DNA of 64,000 nt from Massilia alkalitolerans DSM 17462. GTDB taxonomy: Bacteria; Pseudomonadota; Gammaproteobacteria; Burkholderiales; Burkholderiaceae_D. Positions 1 through 8,818 of the stretch are shown here, in pieces. Made by a program: the position numbers and the translations under genes. The stretch spans positions 124,149-188,148 of the forward strand of contig NZ_ATYR01000001.1 in NCBI RefSeq assembly GCF_000427785.1. The letters are read 5' to 3'. Every line of letters begins with the position of its first letter. Within the stretch, counting starts at the first letter, position 1. The notes beneath the pieces were generated by a model. It made no database searches and had not been told where the DNA came from. It saw only the letters and a list, made by a program, of their open reading frames with translations.

Positions 1-1
1 C

Positions 2-1738
2 GCGGGCGGCCCGGTTCCGGTGAAGCTGCGCGCCGACTTCCTCATCTGCGAAGAGGTATGCATCCCCGAATTCGCGGAACTGGACACCGTACTCGCGCCC
101 GGCCCCGTGTCCACCCATGCCGCGCTGTTCCAGCGCGCCTTCGACAGCGCGCCGCGCGAGCTACCCGGCTTGAAAACCACCGCCAGGATTGAAAACAATG
201 CGCTGGTGATCGAGACCCAGGGCCTGCCGCCCGCCTACCGTGGCCAGTCCTTGCAGCTGTTCCCCGCCAACGGCGGCGTGATCGACCACCCGGCGCCGCT
301 GGCGCAGGAGTGGAAGGACGGGCAGCTGGTGCTGCGCGCGCCATTGTCAAACCAGCGCAGCGACAGCCCGGCATCCATGGACGCCGTGATCACCGCGGGC
401 CACCAGGCGCCCGGCATCCCCATCAGCTTCGCGATCGCGGGACTCTGGCCGACACCGGGTGGGGCTGCGGCGGCCCCGGCGCCGGCGGCTCCACCGGCAT
501 CCGTGCCGGTCGACAGCGGCGCCGAGCGTCCCTGGCTGGTGGTGCTGGCATTCGCCTTCCTTGGGGGCGCCCTCCTGAACCTGATGCCCTGCGTGTTCCC
601 GGTGCTGTCGCTGAAGGTGCTCGGTTTCGCCCAGCATGGCGGCGAGCGCAAGCGCATCGTGGCGGGCGGCTTCGCCTATACCCTGGGTGTCGTCGCTTCC
701 TTCCTGCTGCTGGCTGCGCTGCTGCTGGTCTTGCGCGCCAGCGGCGAGGGCCTGGGCTGGGGCTTCCAGCTGCAGTCGCCGCCCTTCGTGGCGGCGCTGG
801 CCATCCTGTTCACGCTGATCGGCTTCAACCTGGCCGGCCTGTTCGAGTTCAGCCGCATGCTCCCCGGCCGCATCCTGAATGCGCGCGCGCGCAACCCGGT
901 GCTGGACGACTTCCTCACCGGCGTGCTGGCGGTGGCCGTGGCTTCGCCCTGCACCGCGCCCTTCATGGGGGCTGCCCTGGGCGCCGCCCTGTCCCAGCCC
1001 GCGCCGCAGGCCCTGTCGGTGTTCGCCGCGCTGGGCGCCGGCATGGCAGCGCCCTATCTCGCCGCCAGCCTGTTCCCCGGCCTGGCCCGCATGCTGCCGC
1101 GTCCGGGTCCGTGGATGCTGCGCTTCAAGACCTTCATGGCCTTCCCGATGTTCGCCACCGTGGTGTGGCTGCTGTGGGTGCTCGGGCAGCAGGCCGGCGT
1201 CGACGCGGTCGCGGCCATCCTCGGCCTGATCGTGGCCGCCGCCTTTGGCGTGTGGGTGCTGGGCATCCCGGCGCGCAGCCATGCCGGGCGCTTGGCCGGC
1301 ATCGGCGCCGCCGCCCTGGCTTTCCTGGGAGCGGCTGCCTGGGCCTGGCCGGCGTTCCAGCATGGCCAGGCGAATGCGGCCACGGCCGAAGCCTCCGCCG
1401 GCTGGCAGGCCTGGTCGCCGCAGGCGGTGGCCCAGGCGCGCGAGCAGGGCCGGCCGGTGTTCGTCGACTTCACCGCGGCATGGTGCGTGACCTGCCAGTA
1501 CAACAAGCGCACCACCCTCGCCGACCCGGGACTGATGCGGGACTTCCAGGCCAGGGAGGTGCTGCTGCTGCGCGCCGACTGGACCCGGCGCGACGAAACG
1601 ATCACGCAGGCACTGAAGGAACTCGGACGCAGCGGCGTGCCGGTGTACGCGCTCTACCGCAAGGGCGCGCCGCAGCCGACGCTGTTGTCGGAACTGCCGA
1701 GCGTGGAGGAAGTCAGGCAGGCCCTGGCCGCGCCGTAA
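2..1738 (+). CDS. Thiol:disulfide interchange protein, DsbD/ScsB family (5' end cut by window)
   Basis: Inner-membrane reductase that passes electrons from cytoplasmic thioredoxin to periplasmic thiol proteins. The reading frame is open from base 2, so the true start lies outside; the GTG at 20 is internal. The visible order is the end of the periplasmic N domain (motif LICEEVCIPE, typical of ScsB-like proteins), a poly-Ala/Pro linker, a multi-helix membrane domain with the two redox-cysteine helices (NLMPCVFPVLSLK and ASPCTAPFMGAALG), and a C-terminal thioredoxin-fold domain with the active site WCVTC near base 1485. About 578 residues are visible and the family usually has 600-750. The next gene is an exported redoxin 46 bases downstream, so the two probably form a redox pair. 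Family assignment is firm; ScsB versus DsbD is less certain. Confidence 0.93.
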   Translation, partial: AGGPVPVKLRADFLICEEVCIPEFAELDTVLAPGPVSTHAALFQRAFDSAPRELPGLKTTARIENNALVIETQGLPPAYRGQSLQLFPANGGVIDHPAPLAQEWKDGQLVLRAPLSNQRSDSPASMDAVITAGHQAPGIPISFAIAGLWPTPGGAAAAPAPAAPPASVPVDSGAERPWLVVLAFAFLGGALLNLMPCVFPVLSLKVLGFAQHGGERKRIVAGGFAYTLGVVASFLLLAALLLVLRASGEGLGWGFQLQSPPFVAALAILFTLIGFNLAGLFEFSRMLPGRILNARARNPVLDDFLTGVLAVAVASPCTAPFMGAALGAALSQPAPQALSVFAALGAGMAAPYLAASLFPGLARMLPRPGPWMLRFKTFMAFPMFATVVWLLWVLGQQAGVDAVAAILGLIVAAAFGVWVLGIPARSHAGRLAGIGAAALAFLGAAAWAWPAFQHGQANAATAEASAGWQAWSPQAVAQAREQGRPVFVDFTAAWCVTCQYNKRTTLADPGLMRDFQAREVLLLRADWTRRDETITQALKELGRSGVPVYALYRKGAPQPTLLSELPSVEEVRQALAAP

Positions 1739-1784
1739 TCAGAAGTTCAAGCAGTCCAACCAGACCAACCACCAGGAGGATTTC

Positions 1785-2390
1785 ATGAAGCGCACCATCG
1801 CATTCTCGCTGTTCGCCGCCGGCCTGCTTCTCAATGGCAGCGCCCTCGCCGAAGCCGTGGTCGGCCAGCCCGCGCCCGCCTTCAAGGGCGTCGACGCCGC
1901 CGGCAAGCCGGTCTCGCTCGACCAGTACAAGGGCAAGTACGTGGTGCTCGAATGGGTCAACCCGGAGTGCCCCTTCGTCAAGAAGCACTACGACAGCGGC
2001 AACATGCCCACCGTGCAGAAGTACGCCGCCGACAAGGGCGTGGTCTGGCTGTCGGTCAGCACCAGCGCCGACGGCGACCGCGCGGGCAAATCGGCCGCCA
2101 TCAACGACTGGGTCAAGGCGAAGAAGGCCATGCCCGCGGCCACCATCATGGACACCGGCGGCGCCATCGGCAAGGCCTACGGCGCGCGCACCACCCCGCA
2201 CATGTACCTGATCGACCCGAGCGGCAAGCTGGTGTACGCCGGCGCGATCGACAGCAAGCCGAGCGCCAATCCGGCCGATATCAAGAGCTCCACCAACTAC
2301 CTGGTGCAGGCGATCGACGAATCCCTGGCCGGCAAGCCCCTGAGCCAGGCCGTCACCAAGCCCTACGGCTGCTCGGTGAAGTACGGCTGA
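1785..2390 (+). CDS. Exported redoxin (AhpC/TSA-thioredoxin-like) protein
   Basis: 201 residues with a Sec signal peptide (MKRTIAFSLFAAGLLLNGSALA, cut after ALA), so periplasmic. The mature part is a redoxin fold: VVGQPAPAF at the start, KGKYVVLEWVNPECPFVKKHY around the single peroxidatic-type cysteine, and a cis-Pro region (ARTTPHMYLIDPSG). There is no CXXC; the site is C-P-F-V as in peroxiredoxin-like redoxins. A second cysteine sits near the C-terminus (YGCSVKYG). A strong ribosome site AGGAGG lies 8 bases before the ATG. It follows the DsbD/ScsB-like reductase directly, which would be its electron donor; that partnership is inferred from position only. Confidence 0.9.
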   Translation: MKRTIAFSLFAAGLLLNGSALAEAVVGQPAPAFKGVDAAGKPVSLDQYKGKYVVLEWVNPECPFVKKHYDSGNMPTVQKYAADKGVVWLSVSTSADGDRAGKSAAINDWVKAKKAMPAATIMDTGGAIGKAYGARTTPHMYLIDPSGKLVYAGAIDSKPSANPADIKSSTNYLVQAIDESLAGKPLSQAVTKPYGCSVKYG

Positions 2391-2417
2391 TTCATGCGCT
2401 TCAGATAATGTGTCGCG

Positions 2418-2445
2418 GCAGCCCGCCATGCATGGCGGGCGCTGC
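2418..2445. other. Hairpin after the redoxin gene, terminator-like without U tract
   Basis: GCCCGCCATG is followed directly by its reverse complement CATGGCGGGC (2421-2440), and outer GCA/TGC bases can extend the stem. It lies 28 bases after the redoxin stop and 41 before the next ATG. No T run follows on either strand, so a rho-independent terminator is only a possibility; it may instead stabilise the upstream mRNA 3' end. Confidence 0.5.
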
Positions 2446-2485
2446 TATGATGACTCCCCATAATCACATCAACAAGGGGATCCTC

Positions 2486-3385
2486 ATGCGCCGTACCTCG
2501 CTTTCACGCCGCAGCCTGCTGGCCGCAGCAAGCTTGGCCGCCTTCCTGCCATTCTCCAGCGTCCTGGCCGCGCCCTTCGAATCGACGCGCATCACGGTGC
2601 GCACCGAAGGTTCCGGCCCCGACGTGGTCCTGATCCCCGGTCTGAACTCCTCGCCGCGCGCCTGGGCCTCGACCGTGGCCGCCCTGCCGGGCTACCGCTA
2701 CCACCTGGTGCAGGTGTCGGGCTTCGCCGGCCAGCCGGCGGGCGGCAACAGCGAAGGCAAGGTGGCGGCGCCGGTGGCCGACGAGATCGCGCGCTACATC
2801 AAGGAGGCCGGCCTGAAGCAGCCGGCCGTGATCGGGCATTCGATGGGAGGCACCATGGGCATGATGCTGGCGGCGCGCCATCCGGAAGCGCTGTCGCGCC
2901 TGATGGTGGTGGACATGTATCCCTACCTGGGCAACTTCTTCGCCGGTCCGGGCGCGCCGCCCGAGCAGGTCGAGGCGGTCGCGAACGCGGTAATGGCGAG
3001 CATCCGCAACGCCAGCCCCGAGCAGCGCGCCAGGAACACCAGCGACACCATCGTCGGCATGGTCAACACCGAGTCGATGCGCGCCGGCGCCATCTCCGAT
3101 TCCGCCGCCAGCGACCTGGACGTCAGCAGCCGCGCCTACCGCGAGCTGATCGTGACCAACCTGATCCCGGAGCTGGACAAGATTACCAAGCCGGTCACCG
3201 TGCTCTACGTGCAGCCGAAGACCGTGCTGATCCCGGCCGAGCAGTTCGACTTCGCCTACAAGAGCGCCTATGCGCCGGTGAAGAACCTGACCCTGAAGCG
3301 TATTCCGGACAGCGCCCACTTTATCATGTGGGACCAGCCGCAGCGCTTCCAGGGCGAGGTAAAGGCTTTCCTGGCCGCGCCCTGA
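2486..3385 (+). CDS. Exported alpha/beta hydrolase
   Basis: 299 residues. The N-terminus MRRTSLSRRSLLAAASLAAF carries twin arginines before a hydrophobic stretch and an A-X-A site (VLAAPF), so it is probably a Tat or Sec substrate. The fold is a classic alpha/beta hydrolase: oxyanion region VLIPGLNSSPRAW, nucleophile elbow GHSMGGTMGM (Ser), and a C-terminal His in SAHFIMWDQP. The substrate cannot be told; relatives include esterases and aminoacrylate-type hydrolases. The ATG at 2486 is chosen because the signal peptide starts there and AAGGGGA precedes it. The open frame extends upstream to 1952, but that part is a shadow of the redoxin gene. Confidence 0.88.
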   Translation: MRRTSLSRRSLLAAASLAAFLPFSSVLAAPFESTRITVRTEGSGPDVVLIPGLNSSPRAWASTVAALPGYRYHLVQVSGFAGQPAGGNSEGKVAAPVADEIARYIKEAGLKQPAVIGHSMGGTMGMMLAARHPEALSRLMVVDMYPYLGNFFAGPGAPPEQVEAVANAVMASIRNASPEQRARNTSDTIVGMVNTESMRAGAISDSAASDLDVSSRAYRELIVTNLIPELDKITKPVTVLYVQPKTVLIPAEQFDFAYKSAYAPVKNLTLKRIPDSAHFIMWDQPQRFQGEVKAFLAAP

Positions 3386-3429
3386 TCCAGCCTGCACGTA
3401 CGCCAGCGCACGGAGCACACCTCCCGAGA

Positions 3430-3454
3430 CGGTTATATTGCACTGCAACATAGC
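3430..3454 (+). promoter_or_regulatory. Promoter/operator motif TATATTGCACTGCAACATA, copy 1
   Basis: A -10-like TATATT (3434-3439) runs into an imperfect TGC-rich inverted repeat (TTGCACTGCAA) just upstream of the PHB-depolymerase-like esterase. A 23/25 identical copy lies in inverted orientation at 9153-9177. The conservation covers both the -10 box and the operator-like part, so a repressor overlapping the transcription start is likely. TGC-rich sites of this kind have been reported for PhaR regulators of PHB granule genes; assignment to PhaR here is inference. Confidence 0.55.
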
Positions 3455-3467
3455 TTACAGATGCAAT

Positions 3468-4595
3468 ATGGTCAAACTTGCCCCCGGGGTGCGCCTGCTG
3501 CGCAGCCTGAGCCGCGCCGCCAAGGCGCAACAATCGCTTGCGGCGACACTGCTGGGCGCGTTCGCGCCGGCGCCGCAGAAGCCGGCTCCCGGACCCAGCA
3601 CTTCCCGACCCGCGCCGCGGGAGAACCGTGCCCTTGAACCCGGCGCGCCCGGCCGATGGCTGGAGGCGCAGTTCTCCCTGCCGCCGCAGCCGGGACAGGG
3701 GCCCGCACAAACCATGTCTTACTGGCTGTACCTGCCGCGCCACTTACCCGAGACCGTGACGCGGCGCGGCTGGCCGCTGGTGGTGATGCTGCACGGCTGC
3801 CACCAGAGCGCCACCCAGTTCGCCGAAGGCACGCGCATGAACCGCCTGGCGGAAGAAAAAGGCTTCGCCGTGCTCTACCCGCAACAAGATCGGCAGGCGC
3901 AGCGGCAGCGCTGCTGGCGCTGGTACGACCGCGACACCCAGCAGGGCGGCGGCGACACCATGGCGCTGGCCGCGCTGGTCGACGCGGTGTGCACGCGGCA
4001 CCCGGTCGACCGCCGCCGCATCTATGCCTGCGGCCTGTCCGCCGGCGCCGGCATGGCAGCCGTGCTGGCCCTGAACCATCCCGAGCTGTTCGCCGCCGTC
4101 GGCCTGCATTCCGGGCCCGTCTTCGGCGCCGGTCACAGCCCGATCGGCGCCATGCACGTCATGCGCCACGGCGCTCCCCTGCAGGCCGATGCGGCCATCC
4201 GCGCCGTACTGGAACGCCGTATCGCAGATGGCGTGGACGCGCCGATGCCGCCGATGCCGGCGTTGATGATCCAGGGCGAGGACGACCGGGTGGTGCGCCC
4301 GATCAACCAGTTCGAGCTGGCGCGCCAGTGGCTCCAGTTGAACGGTTTGCCGGCGGGTCCGGCGACACGGATCGCGCAAAAACCTGCGGGACGGGGCGGC
4401 CGCCGCAATGCCCATGAAATCCAGGACCACCTGGCCGGCTCCAGGCTAGTGCTGCGCGTGGTCCGCATTGCCGGCCTGGGTCATGCCTGGAGCGGCGGCG
4501 ATCCGGCCCTGAAGTTCAATGCGGAGGCGGGACCGGATGCAAGCCGCATGATGCTCGAGTTCTTCGGCAGGCACCGGCGCCAGGCGCGGCTATGA
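3468..4595 (+). CDS. PHB depolymerase family esterase
   Basis: 375 residues of the esterase-PHB family. Visible motifs are the oxyanion region LHGCHQSATQFAEGTRMN, the lipase box GLSAGAGMA (nucleophile Ser), a C-terminal catalytic His in GLGHAWSGGDP, and YPQQDRQAQRQRCWRWYD, typical of the family. There is no clear signal peptide: the N-terminus is Arg-rich, then Ala/Pro-rich. It may act on intracellular PHB or short oligomers, but many family members are generic esterases or feruloyl-type esterases. Start: the ATG at 3468 is preferred over an in-frame TTG at 3438 because the TTG would lie inside the -10/operator motif. No good ribosome site precedes the ATG. Confidence 0.85.
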   Translation: MVKLAPGVRLLRSLSRAAKAQQSLAATLLGAFAPAPQKPAPGPSTSRPAPRENRALEPGAPGRWLEAQFSLPPQPGQGPAQTMSYWLYLPRHLPETVTRRGWPLVVMLHGCHQSATQFAEGTRMNRLAEEKGFAVLYPQQDRQAQRQRCWRWYDRDTQQGGGDTMALAALVDAVCTRHPVDRRRIYACGLSAGAGMAAVLALNHPELFAAVGLHSGPVFGAGHSPIGAMHVMRHGAPLQADAAIRAVLERRIADGVDAPMPPMPALMIQGEDDRVVRPINQFELARQWLQLNGLPAGPATRIAQKPAGRGGRRNAHEIQDHLAGSRLVLRVVRIAGLGHAWSGGDPALKFNAEAGPDASRMMLEFFGRHRRQARL

Positions 4596-4663
4596 CGGAC
4601 CGGGATTTTCCAGTAGAGTAGCCACCGTACCGCTACTGCCCCCATCCCGGGAGAGAAAGTCCG

Positions 4664-5566
4664 ATGTTTGAGATCAGCCAGATACGCTGCTTCGTCGCCT
4701 TGGCCGAGGAGCTGCACTTCGGCCACGCAGCCGAGCGCCTGAACATGACCCAGTCGCCGCTGAGCCGCCAGATCCAGCTGCTCGAGCACCATGTTGGCAC
4801 CCAGCTGGTGGACCGCGGCAGCCGCGGCGTGCGGCTGACGGCGGCCGGCAAGGCCTTCTTTCCCGATGCCGCGCGCATCCTGCGGCTGGCCAACGAGGCG
4901 GCGGTGACGGCGCAGCGCGTCGCCAAGGGCGAGCGCGGCGCGCTGGCGATCGGCTTCACCGCCGCTTTCGGCTACGGGCGCCTGCCCGACCTGGTCAGGC
5001 GCCTGCACGAGCGCGTCCCCGGCATTTCGCTCACGCTCAAGGAGCTGGTCACGACCGCGCAGCTCGAAGGGCTCGACAGCGGGCAGATCGACATCGGGCT
5101 GATGCGGCCGCATATCCGGCATGGCGAACTCGAGGCCGTCCGGCTGGCGCCCGAGCCGCTGATGCTGGCCATCCCGGTACGCGACGCGCCCCACTGGCCC
5201 GAGCGTCCCACGCTGGCCTGCCTGCACGGCAAGCGTTTCATGATGTATGCGCCCTACGAGGCAAGCTATTTCTACCGGCTCCTGAACAACTGTTTTGATG
5301 CGGCCGGCGTGGTGCCCGACATCGTCGAACACGTCGGGCAGATCCATACCATGATGGCCCTGGTCAGCGCCGGTGTCGGCGTGGCCGTGATCCCGGCCGC
5401 GGCCTCCCGGCTGCAGTTCAGCGACGTGGTCCTGCGCGCCATGGACACCGACCCGCCCGAACCGGTGCAGACCGTCTGCGCCTACCGCCGCGACAACGGC
5501 AATCCCCTCCTCGCCACGTTCATACGCGACATCCTGCCCGCCTTCCTGCGTCCGGGCGAAGCCTGA
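4664..5566 (+). CDS. LysR family transcriptional regulator (next to garLR)
   Basis: 300 residues. The N-terminal winged helix-turn-helix is classic LysR (FVALAEELHFGHAAERLNMTQSPLSRQIQLLE, read in two parts at residues 10-42), followed by the periplasmic-binding-like effector domain. It lies 92 bases upstream of garL on the same strand, so it probably controls the galactarate/glucarate genes, perhaps in response to a sugar acid; this is inferred from position. GGGAGAGAAAG precedes the ATG as ribosome site. Length is normal for the family. Confidence 0.9.
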   Translation: MFEISQIRCFVALAEELHFGHAAERLNMTQSPLSRQIQLLEHHVGTQLVDRGSRGVRLTAAGKAFFPDAARILRLANEAAVTAQRVAKGERGALAIGFTAAFGYGRLPDLVRRLHERVPGISLTLKELVTTAQLEGLDSGQIDIGLMRPHIRHGELEAVRLAPEPLMLAIPVRDAPHWPERPTLACLHGKRFMMYAPYEASYFYRLLNNCFDAAGVVPDIVEHVGQIHTMMALVSAGVGVAVIPAAASRLQFSDVVLRAMDTDPPEPVQTVCAYRRDNGNPLLATFIRDILPAFLRPGEA

Positions 5567-5658
5567 TCCAATTCTTGCATCGATCGAGACAGTGATTGGT
5601 TTGGTCCGACGCGCCGACCGTTCTAAGATGGCTTCAAGAACGGACAAGAGAGGCGAAC

Positions 5659-6438
5659 GTGACCACCACCCCCTACTGCGGCATCCCGAACCAGTTCAAG
5701 CGCGACCTGAGCGAAGGCAAGCGCCTGATCGGCTGCTGGTCCTCGCTGGCCAGCCCCCTGAGCACCGAGATCCTGGGCCTGGCCGGCTTCGACTGGCTGC
5801 TGCTCGACGGCGAGCATTCGCCGAACGACCTGAACAGCTTCATCCTGCAGCTGATGGCGCTCAAGGACAGCCCCAGCGCGCCGGTGGTGCGCCCGCCCTG
5901 GAACGACACGGTGCAGATCAAGCGCCTGCTCGACGCCGGCTTCTACAACTTCCTGATTCCTTTCGTCGAGACCGCCGAGGAGGCCGCACGCGCGGTCGCC
6001 GCCACCCGCTATCCGCCGGAAGGCGTACGCGGCGTGTCCCTCGCCATGCGCGGCAACCGCTTCGGCACCATCTCCGACTATCTGCGACTCAGCAACCAGC
6101 ACATCTCGGTCTCGATCCAGATCGAGAGCCCGGTCGGTGTCGGCAACATCGAGGCGATCTGCGCGGTGCCCGGCGTGGATGCGGTCTTCATCGGCCCGTC
6201 CGACCTGGCCGCCGGCTACGGCCAGCTCGGGAACCCGAACCATCCGGAGGTGCAGGAAGCCATGCGCCACGTATTCGCCTGCGCCAGGGCGGCCGGGCTG
6301 GCGGTCGGGATCCTGGCGCCGGTCGAACAGGAGGCGCGGCGCTACCTGGAGATGGGCGCCACCCTGGTCGCGGTCGGCAACGACGGCGGCCTGCTGCGCA
6401 GCGCCACCCAGGCCCTGCGCGACAAGTACGCACAGTAA
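5659..6438 (+). CDS. garL: 2-dehydro-3-deoxyglucarate aldolase
   Basis: 259 residues of the HpcH/HpaI class II aldolase family. It cleaves 5-keto-4-deoxy-glucarate (or 2-keto-3-deoxyglucarate) to pyruvate and tartronate semialdehyde. Motifs: [15 protein letters not shown] (catalytic His and acidic residues), [23 protein letters not shown] (metal-binding Glu) and [15 protein letters not shown] (metal-binding Asp). Length matches GarL of enteric bacteria (256). The start is GTG at 5659 with GAGAGGCGA just upstream; an in-frame ATG at 5596 would add a poor-quality N-terminus. The product is the substrate of the next gene, garR. Confidence 0.93.
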   Translation: MTTTPYCGIPNQFKRDLSEGKRLIGCWSSLASPLSTEILGLAGFDWLLLDGEHSPNDLNSFILQLMALKDSPSAPVVRPPWNDTVQIKRLLDAGFYNFLIPFVETAEEAARAVAATRYPPEGVRGVSLAMRGNRFGTISDYLRLSNQHISVSIQIESPVGVGNIEAICAVPGVDAVFIGPSDLAAGYGQLGNPNHPEVQEAMRHVFACARAAGLAVGILAPVEQEARRYLEMGATLVAVGNDGGLLRSATQALRDKYAQ

Positions 6439-6440
6439 AT

Positions 6441-6472
6441 CACAAGCACATAAGCACATAAGCACACAAGCA
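6441..6472 (+). repeat. Four 8-bp tandem units before garR
   Basis: CACAAGCA, CATAAGCA, CATAAGCA and CACAAGCA lie in tandem between the garL stop and the garR ribosome site. A partial fifth unit merges into the AAGGGAG ribosome site. This A/C-rich spacer is unlike the GC-rich surroundings and is a candidate for slipped-strand length variation. Confidence 0.75.
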
Positions 6473-6486
6473 CAAGGGAGCAAGCA

Positions 6487-7380
6487 ATGAGCAAAGTGGG
6501 ATTCATCGGCCTCGGCATCATGGGCACCCCCATGGCAGGACACCTGATCAAGGGCGGCCATCAGGTCTGGCTGTACAGCACCGGCGGCGTGCCGGACGCG
6601 TTGGTGGAAGCCGGCGGCCAGGCTTGCGCATCGAGCAAGGAGGTCGCCGAACGGGCCGACATCATCATCACCATGGTGCCCGACACGCCCCACGTGGCGG
6701 CCGCGCTGTTCGGGCCGGGAGGCGTTGCCGAAGGGCTGGCGCCCGGCAAGCTGGTGATCGACATGAGTTCGATCTCGCCGGTCGAGACCAAGGAATTCGC
6801 CGAGCGTATCCGTGCCTTGGGCTGCGACTACGTCGACGCCCCGGTCTCGGGCGGCGAAGTGGGCGCGAAAGCGGCCAGCCTGACCATCATGGTGGGCGGC
6901 AGTGATGCCGCCTTCGACCGCGCCCGGCCGCTGTTCGAGCTGATGGGCAAGAACATCACCCTGGTGGGCGAGAATGGCGCCGGCCAGACCGCCAAGGTGG
7001 CCAACCAGATCATCGTCGCCCTGAACATCGAGGCGGTCGGCGAGGCCCTGCTGTTCGCGGCCAAGATGGGGGCCGATCCTGCCCGGGTGCGCCAGGCCCT
7101 GATGGGCGGCTTCGCGGCCTCGCGCATCCTCGAGGTGCACGGCGAGCGCATGGTCAAGCGTACCTTCGATCCGGGTTTCCGCATCGCGCTGCACCAGAAG
7201 GACCTGAACCTGGCCTTGTCGAGCGCCCGCGCGATCGGCGTGTCGCTGCCGAACACCGCCAACGCCCAGGAGCTGTTCAATGCCTGCGCGGCGCACGGCG
7301 GTGCGAACTGGGACCATTCGGCCATGGTGCGCGCCCTGGAAAAGATGGCGAATTTCGAAATCGGGCAGCAAGCATCCTGA
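6487..7380 (+). CDS. garR: 2-hydroxy-3-oxopropionate (tartronate semialdehyde) reductase
   Basis: 297 residues of the beta-hydroxyacid dehydrogenase family. It reduces tartronate semialdehyde to D-glycerate with NAD(P)H. Motifs in order: Rossmann GFIGLGIMGTPMAGHL, substrate-binding DAPVSGGEVGAKAASLTIMVGG, and the catalytic Lys region GQTAKVANQIIV. The C-terminal helical domain ends in KMANFEIGQ. AAGGGAGCAAGC before the ATG is a good ribosome site. It forms an operon with garL (48 bases upstream) and glycerate kinase (16 bases downstream); the three steps are consecutive in galactarate catabolism. Confidence 0.95.
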   Translation: MSKVGFIGLGIMGTPMAGHLIKGGHQVWLYSTGGVPDALVEAGGQACASSKEVAERADIIITMVPDTPHVAAALFGPGGVAEGLAPGKLVIDMSSISPVETKEFAERIRALGCDYVDAPVSGGEVGAKAASLTIMVGGSDAAFDRARPLFELMGKNITLVGENGAGQTAKVANQIIVALNIEAVGEALLFAAKMGADPARVRQALMGGFAASRILEVHGERMVKRTFDPGFRIALHQKDLNLALSSARAIGVSLPNTANAQELFNACAAHGGANWDHSAMVRALEKMANFEIGQQAS

Positions 7381-7396
7381 ACCGGAGGGCCGTCTC

Positions 7397-8671
7397 ATGC
7401 AAGCCAGTCAGCGCGACTTGTTGAAGAAGATGTTCGACGCCGCCATCGGGGCGGCGCAGCCCGGCCATTGCGTCCCGCCGCACCTGCCTGCCGCCGGCAA
7501 GGGAAGGATGATCGTGATCGGCGCCGGCAAGGCCTCGGCCGCGATGGCCAGGGCAGTCGAGCAGCACTGGGACGGCGCCTTGACCGGCCTGGTGGTGACC
7601 CGCTACGGCTATGCGGTTCCCTGTGAACGGATCGAGATCGTCGAGGCCGCGCATCCGGTGCCGGACGAGGCCGGGCTGCGCGCGGCGCAGCGGATGATGG
7701 CGCTGGTGCGCGGGCTCTGCCCCGAGGACACGGTGCTGTGCCTGATCTCGGGCGGCGGCTCCGCCCTGCTGCCCCTGCCGCTCGAGGGCATCAGCCTGGA
7801 GGACAAGCAGGCCGTCAACCGCGCCCTGCTGCGTTCCGGCGCCACCATCGGCGAGATGAACTGCGTGCGCCGGCACCTGTCGGCGATCAAGGGCGGACGA
7901 TTGGCCGCGGCCTGCCATCCTGCCCGCGTGCTCACGCTCCTGATCTCGGACGTGCCCGGCGACCAGCCTTGCAACATCGCTTCCGGGCCCACGGTCGGCG
8001 ACCCGAGCACCTGCCAGGACGCGCTCGCCATCGTGCGGCGCTACGCTATCGACCTGCCGGATGCGGTGCGCGCGGTGCTGGAAAGCGGCCGCGGTGAATC
8101 GGTCAAGCCGGACGACCCGCGCCTGGCCAGGGCCGAGACGCGCATGGTGGCGACCCCGCAGATGGCGCTCGAAGCCGCGGCCGCGGTGGCCAGGGAGGCC
8201 GGCATCGCGCCGCACATCCTGGGCAATGCCATCGAAGGCGAAGCGCGCGACCTGGGCAAAGCCATGGCCGGCATCGCGCGACAGGTGGCGGACTACGGCC
8301 AGCCGTTCCAGCCGCCATGCGTGCTGCTGTCCGGCGGCGAAACGACGGTCACGGTGCGCGGCGGCGGGCGTGGCGGACGCAACGTCGAATTCCTGCTGTC
8401 GCTCGCCCTGGGGTTAGATGCCCGCGCCGGGGTATTTGCCATCGCCGGCGATACCGACGGCGTCGACGGCCAGGAAGAGATCGCGGGCGCGCTGCTGGCG
8501 CCGGATACCCTGGCGCGCGCCTGGGAGCGCGGCATCAACCCGGCCGACGCCCTGCAGGACAACGACGGCCACGGCTTCTTCGAAGCGCTGGGCGATTCGG
8601 TCGTCACCGGGCCGACGCTCACCAACGTCAACGACTTCCGCGCCATCCTGGTGCTGGGCGATACCGGCTGA
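7397..8671 (+). CDS. ttuD: Glycerate 2-kinase, MOFRL/TtuD type
   Basis: 424 residues. It phosphorylates D-glycerate to 2-phosphoglycerate, the last step of this branch before glycolysis. The N-terminal domain has GRMIVIGAGKASAAMA and CLISGGGSALLPLP; the C-terminal MOFRL domain has LSGGETTVTVRGGGRGGRN and AGDTDGVDG. Length is normal for type-II glycerate kinases. GGAGGG lies 12 bases before the ATG. The stop codon sits inside a perfect 16-base palindrome (GCTGAAGCGCTTCAGC, 8667-8682), which may end the operon. The 147 bases after the stop hold no convincing gene. Confidence 0.93.
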   Translation: MQASQRDLLKKMFDAAIGAAQPGHCVPPHLPAAGKGRMIVIGAGKASAAMARAVEQHWDGALTGLVVTRYGYAVPCERIEIVEAAHPVPDEAGLRAAQRMMALVRGLCPEDTVLCLISGGGSALLPLPLEGISLEDKQAVNRALLRSGATIGEMNCVRRHLSAIKGGRLAAACHPARVLTLLISDVPGDQPCNIASGPTVGDPSTCQDALAIVRRYAIDLPDAVRAVLESGRGESVKPDDPRLARAETRMVATPQMALEAAAAVAREAGIAPHILGNAIEGEARDLGKAMAGIARQVADYGQPFQPPCVLLSGGETTVTVRGGGRGGRNVEFLLSLALGLDARAGVFAIAGDTDGVDGQEEIAGALLAPDTLARAWERGINPADALQDNDGHGFFEALGDSVVTGPTLTNVNDFRAILVLGDTG

Positions 8672-8818
8672 AGCGCTTCAGCGGCCCTGCGCGGCCTGGG
8701 CATCCGCGCTCTCTTCGGATACGGCGCCGGAAGGGCCGCCAGCTCGCCTGGCTGCATGGCCGAATCCGGCAGGCGGCGCCGCAGACGCTGGTCGTGCCGT
8801 CCTAGCAGGGGCCAGGCT

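Noticed and set aside
3438..3467. TTG start giving a longer PHB-depolymerase-like esterase
   Set aside because: The codon lies inside the -10/operator motif shared with 9153-9177, so it would not be in the mRNA.
8672..8818. Possible small genes in the gap after glycerate kinase
   Set aside because: Only shadow ORFs without ribosome sites; the palindrome at 8667-8682 is the only structure.
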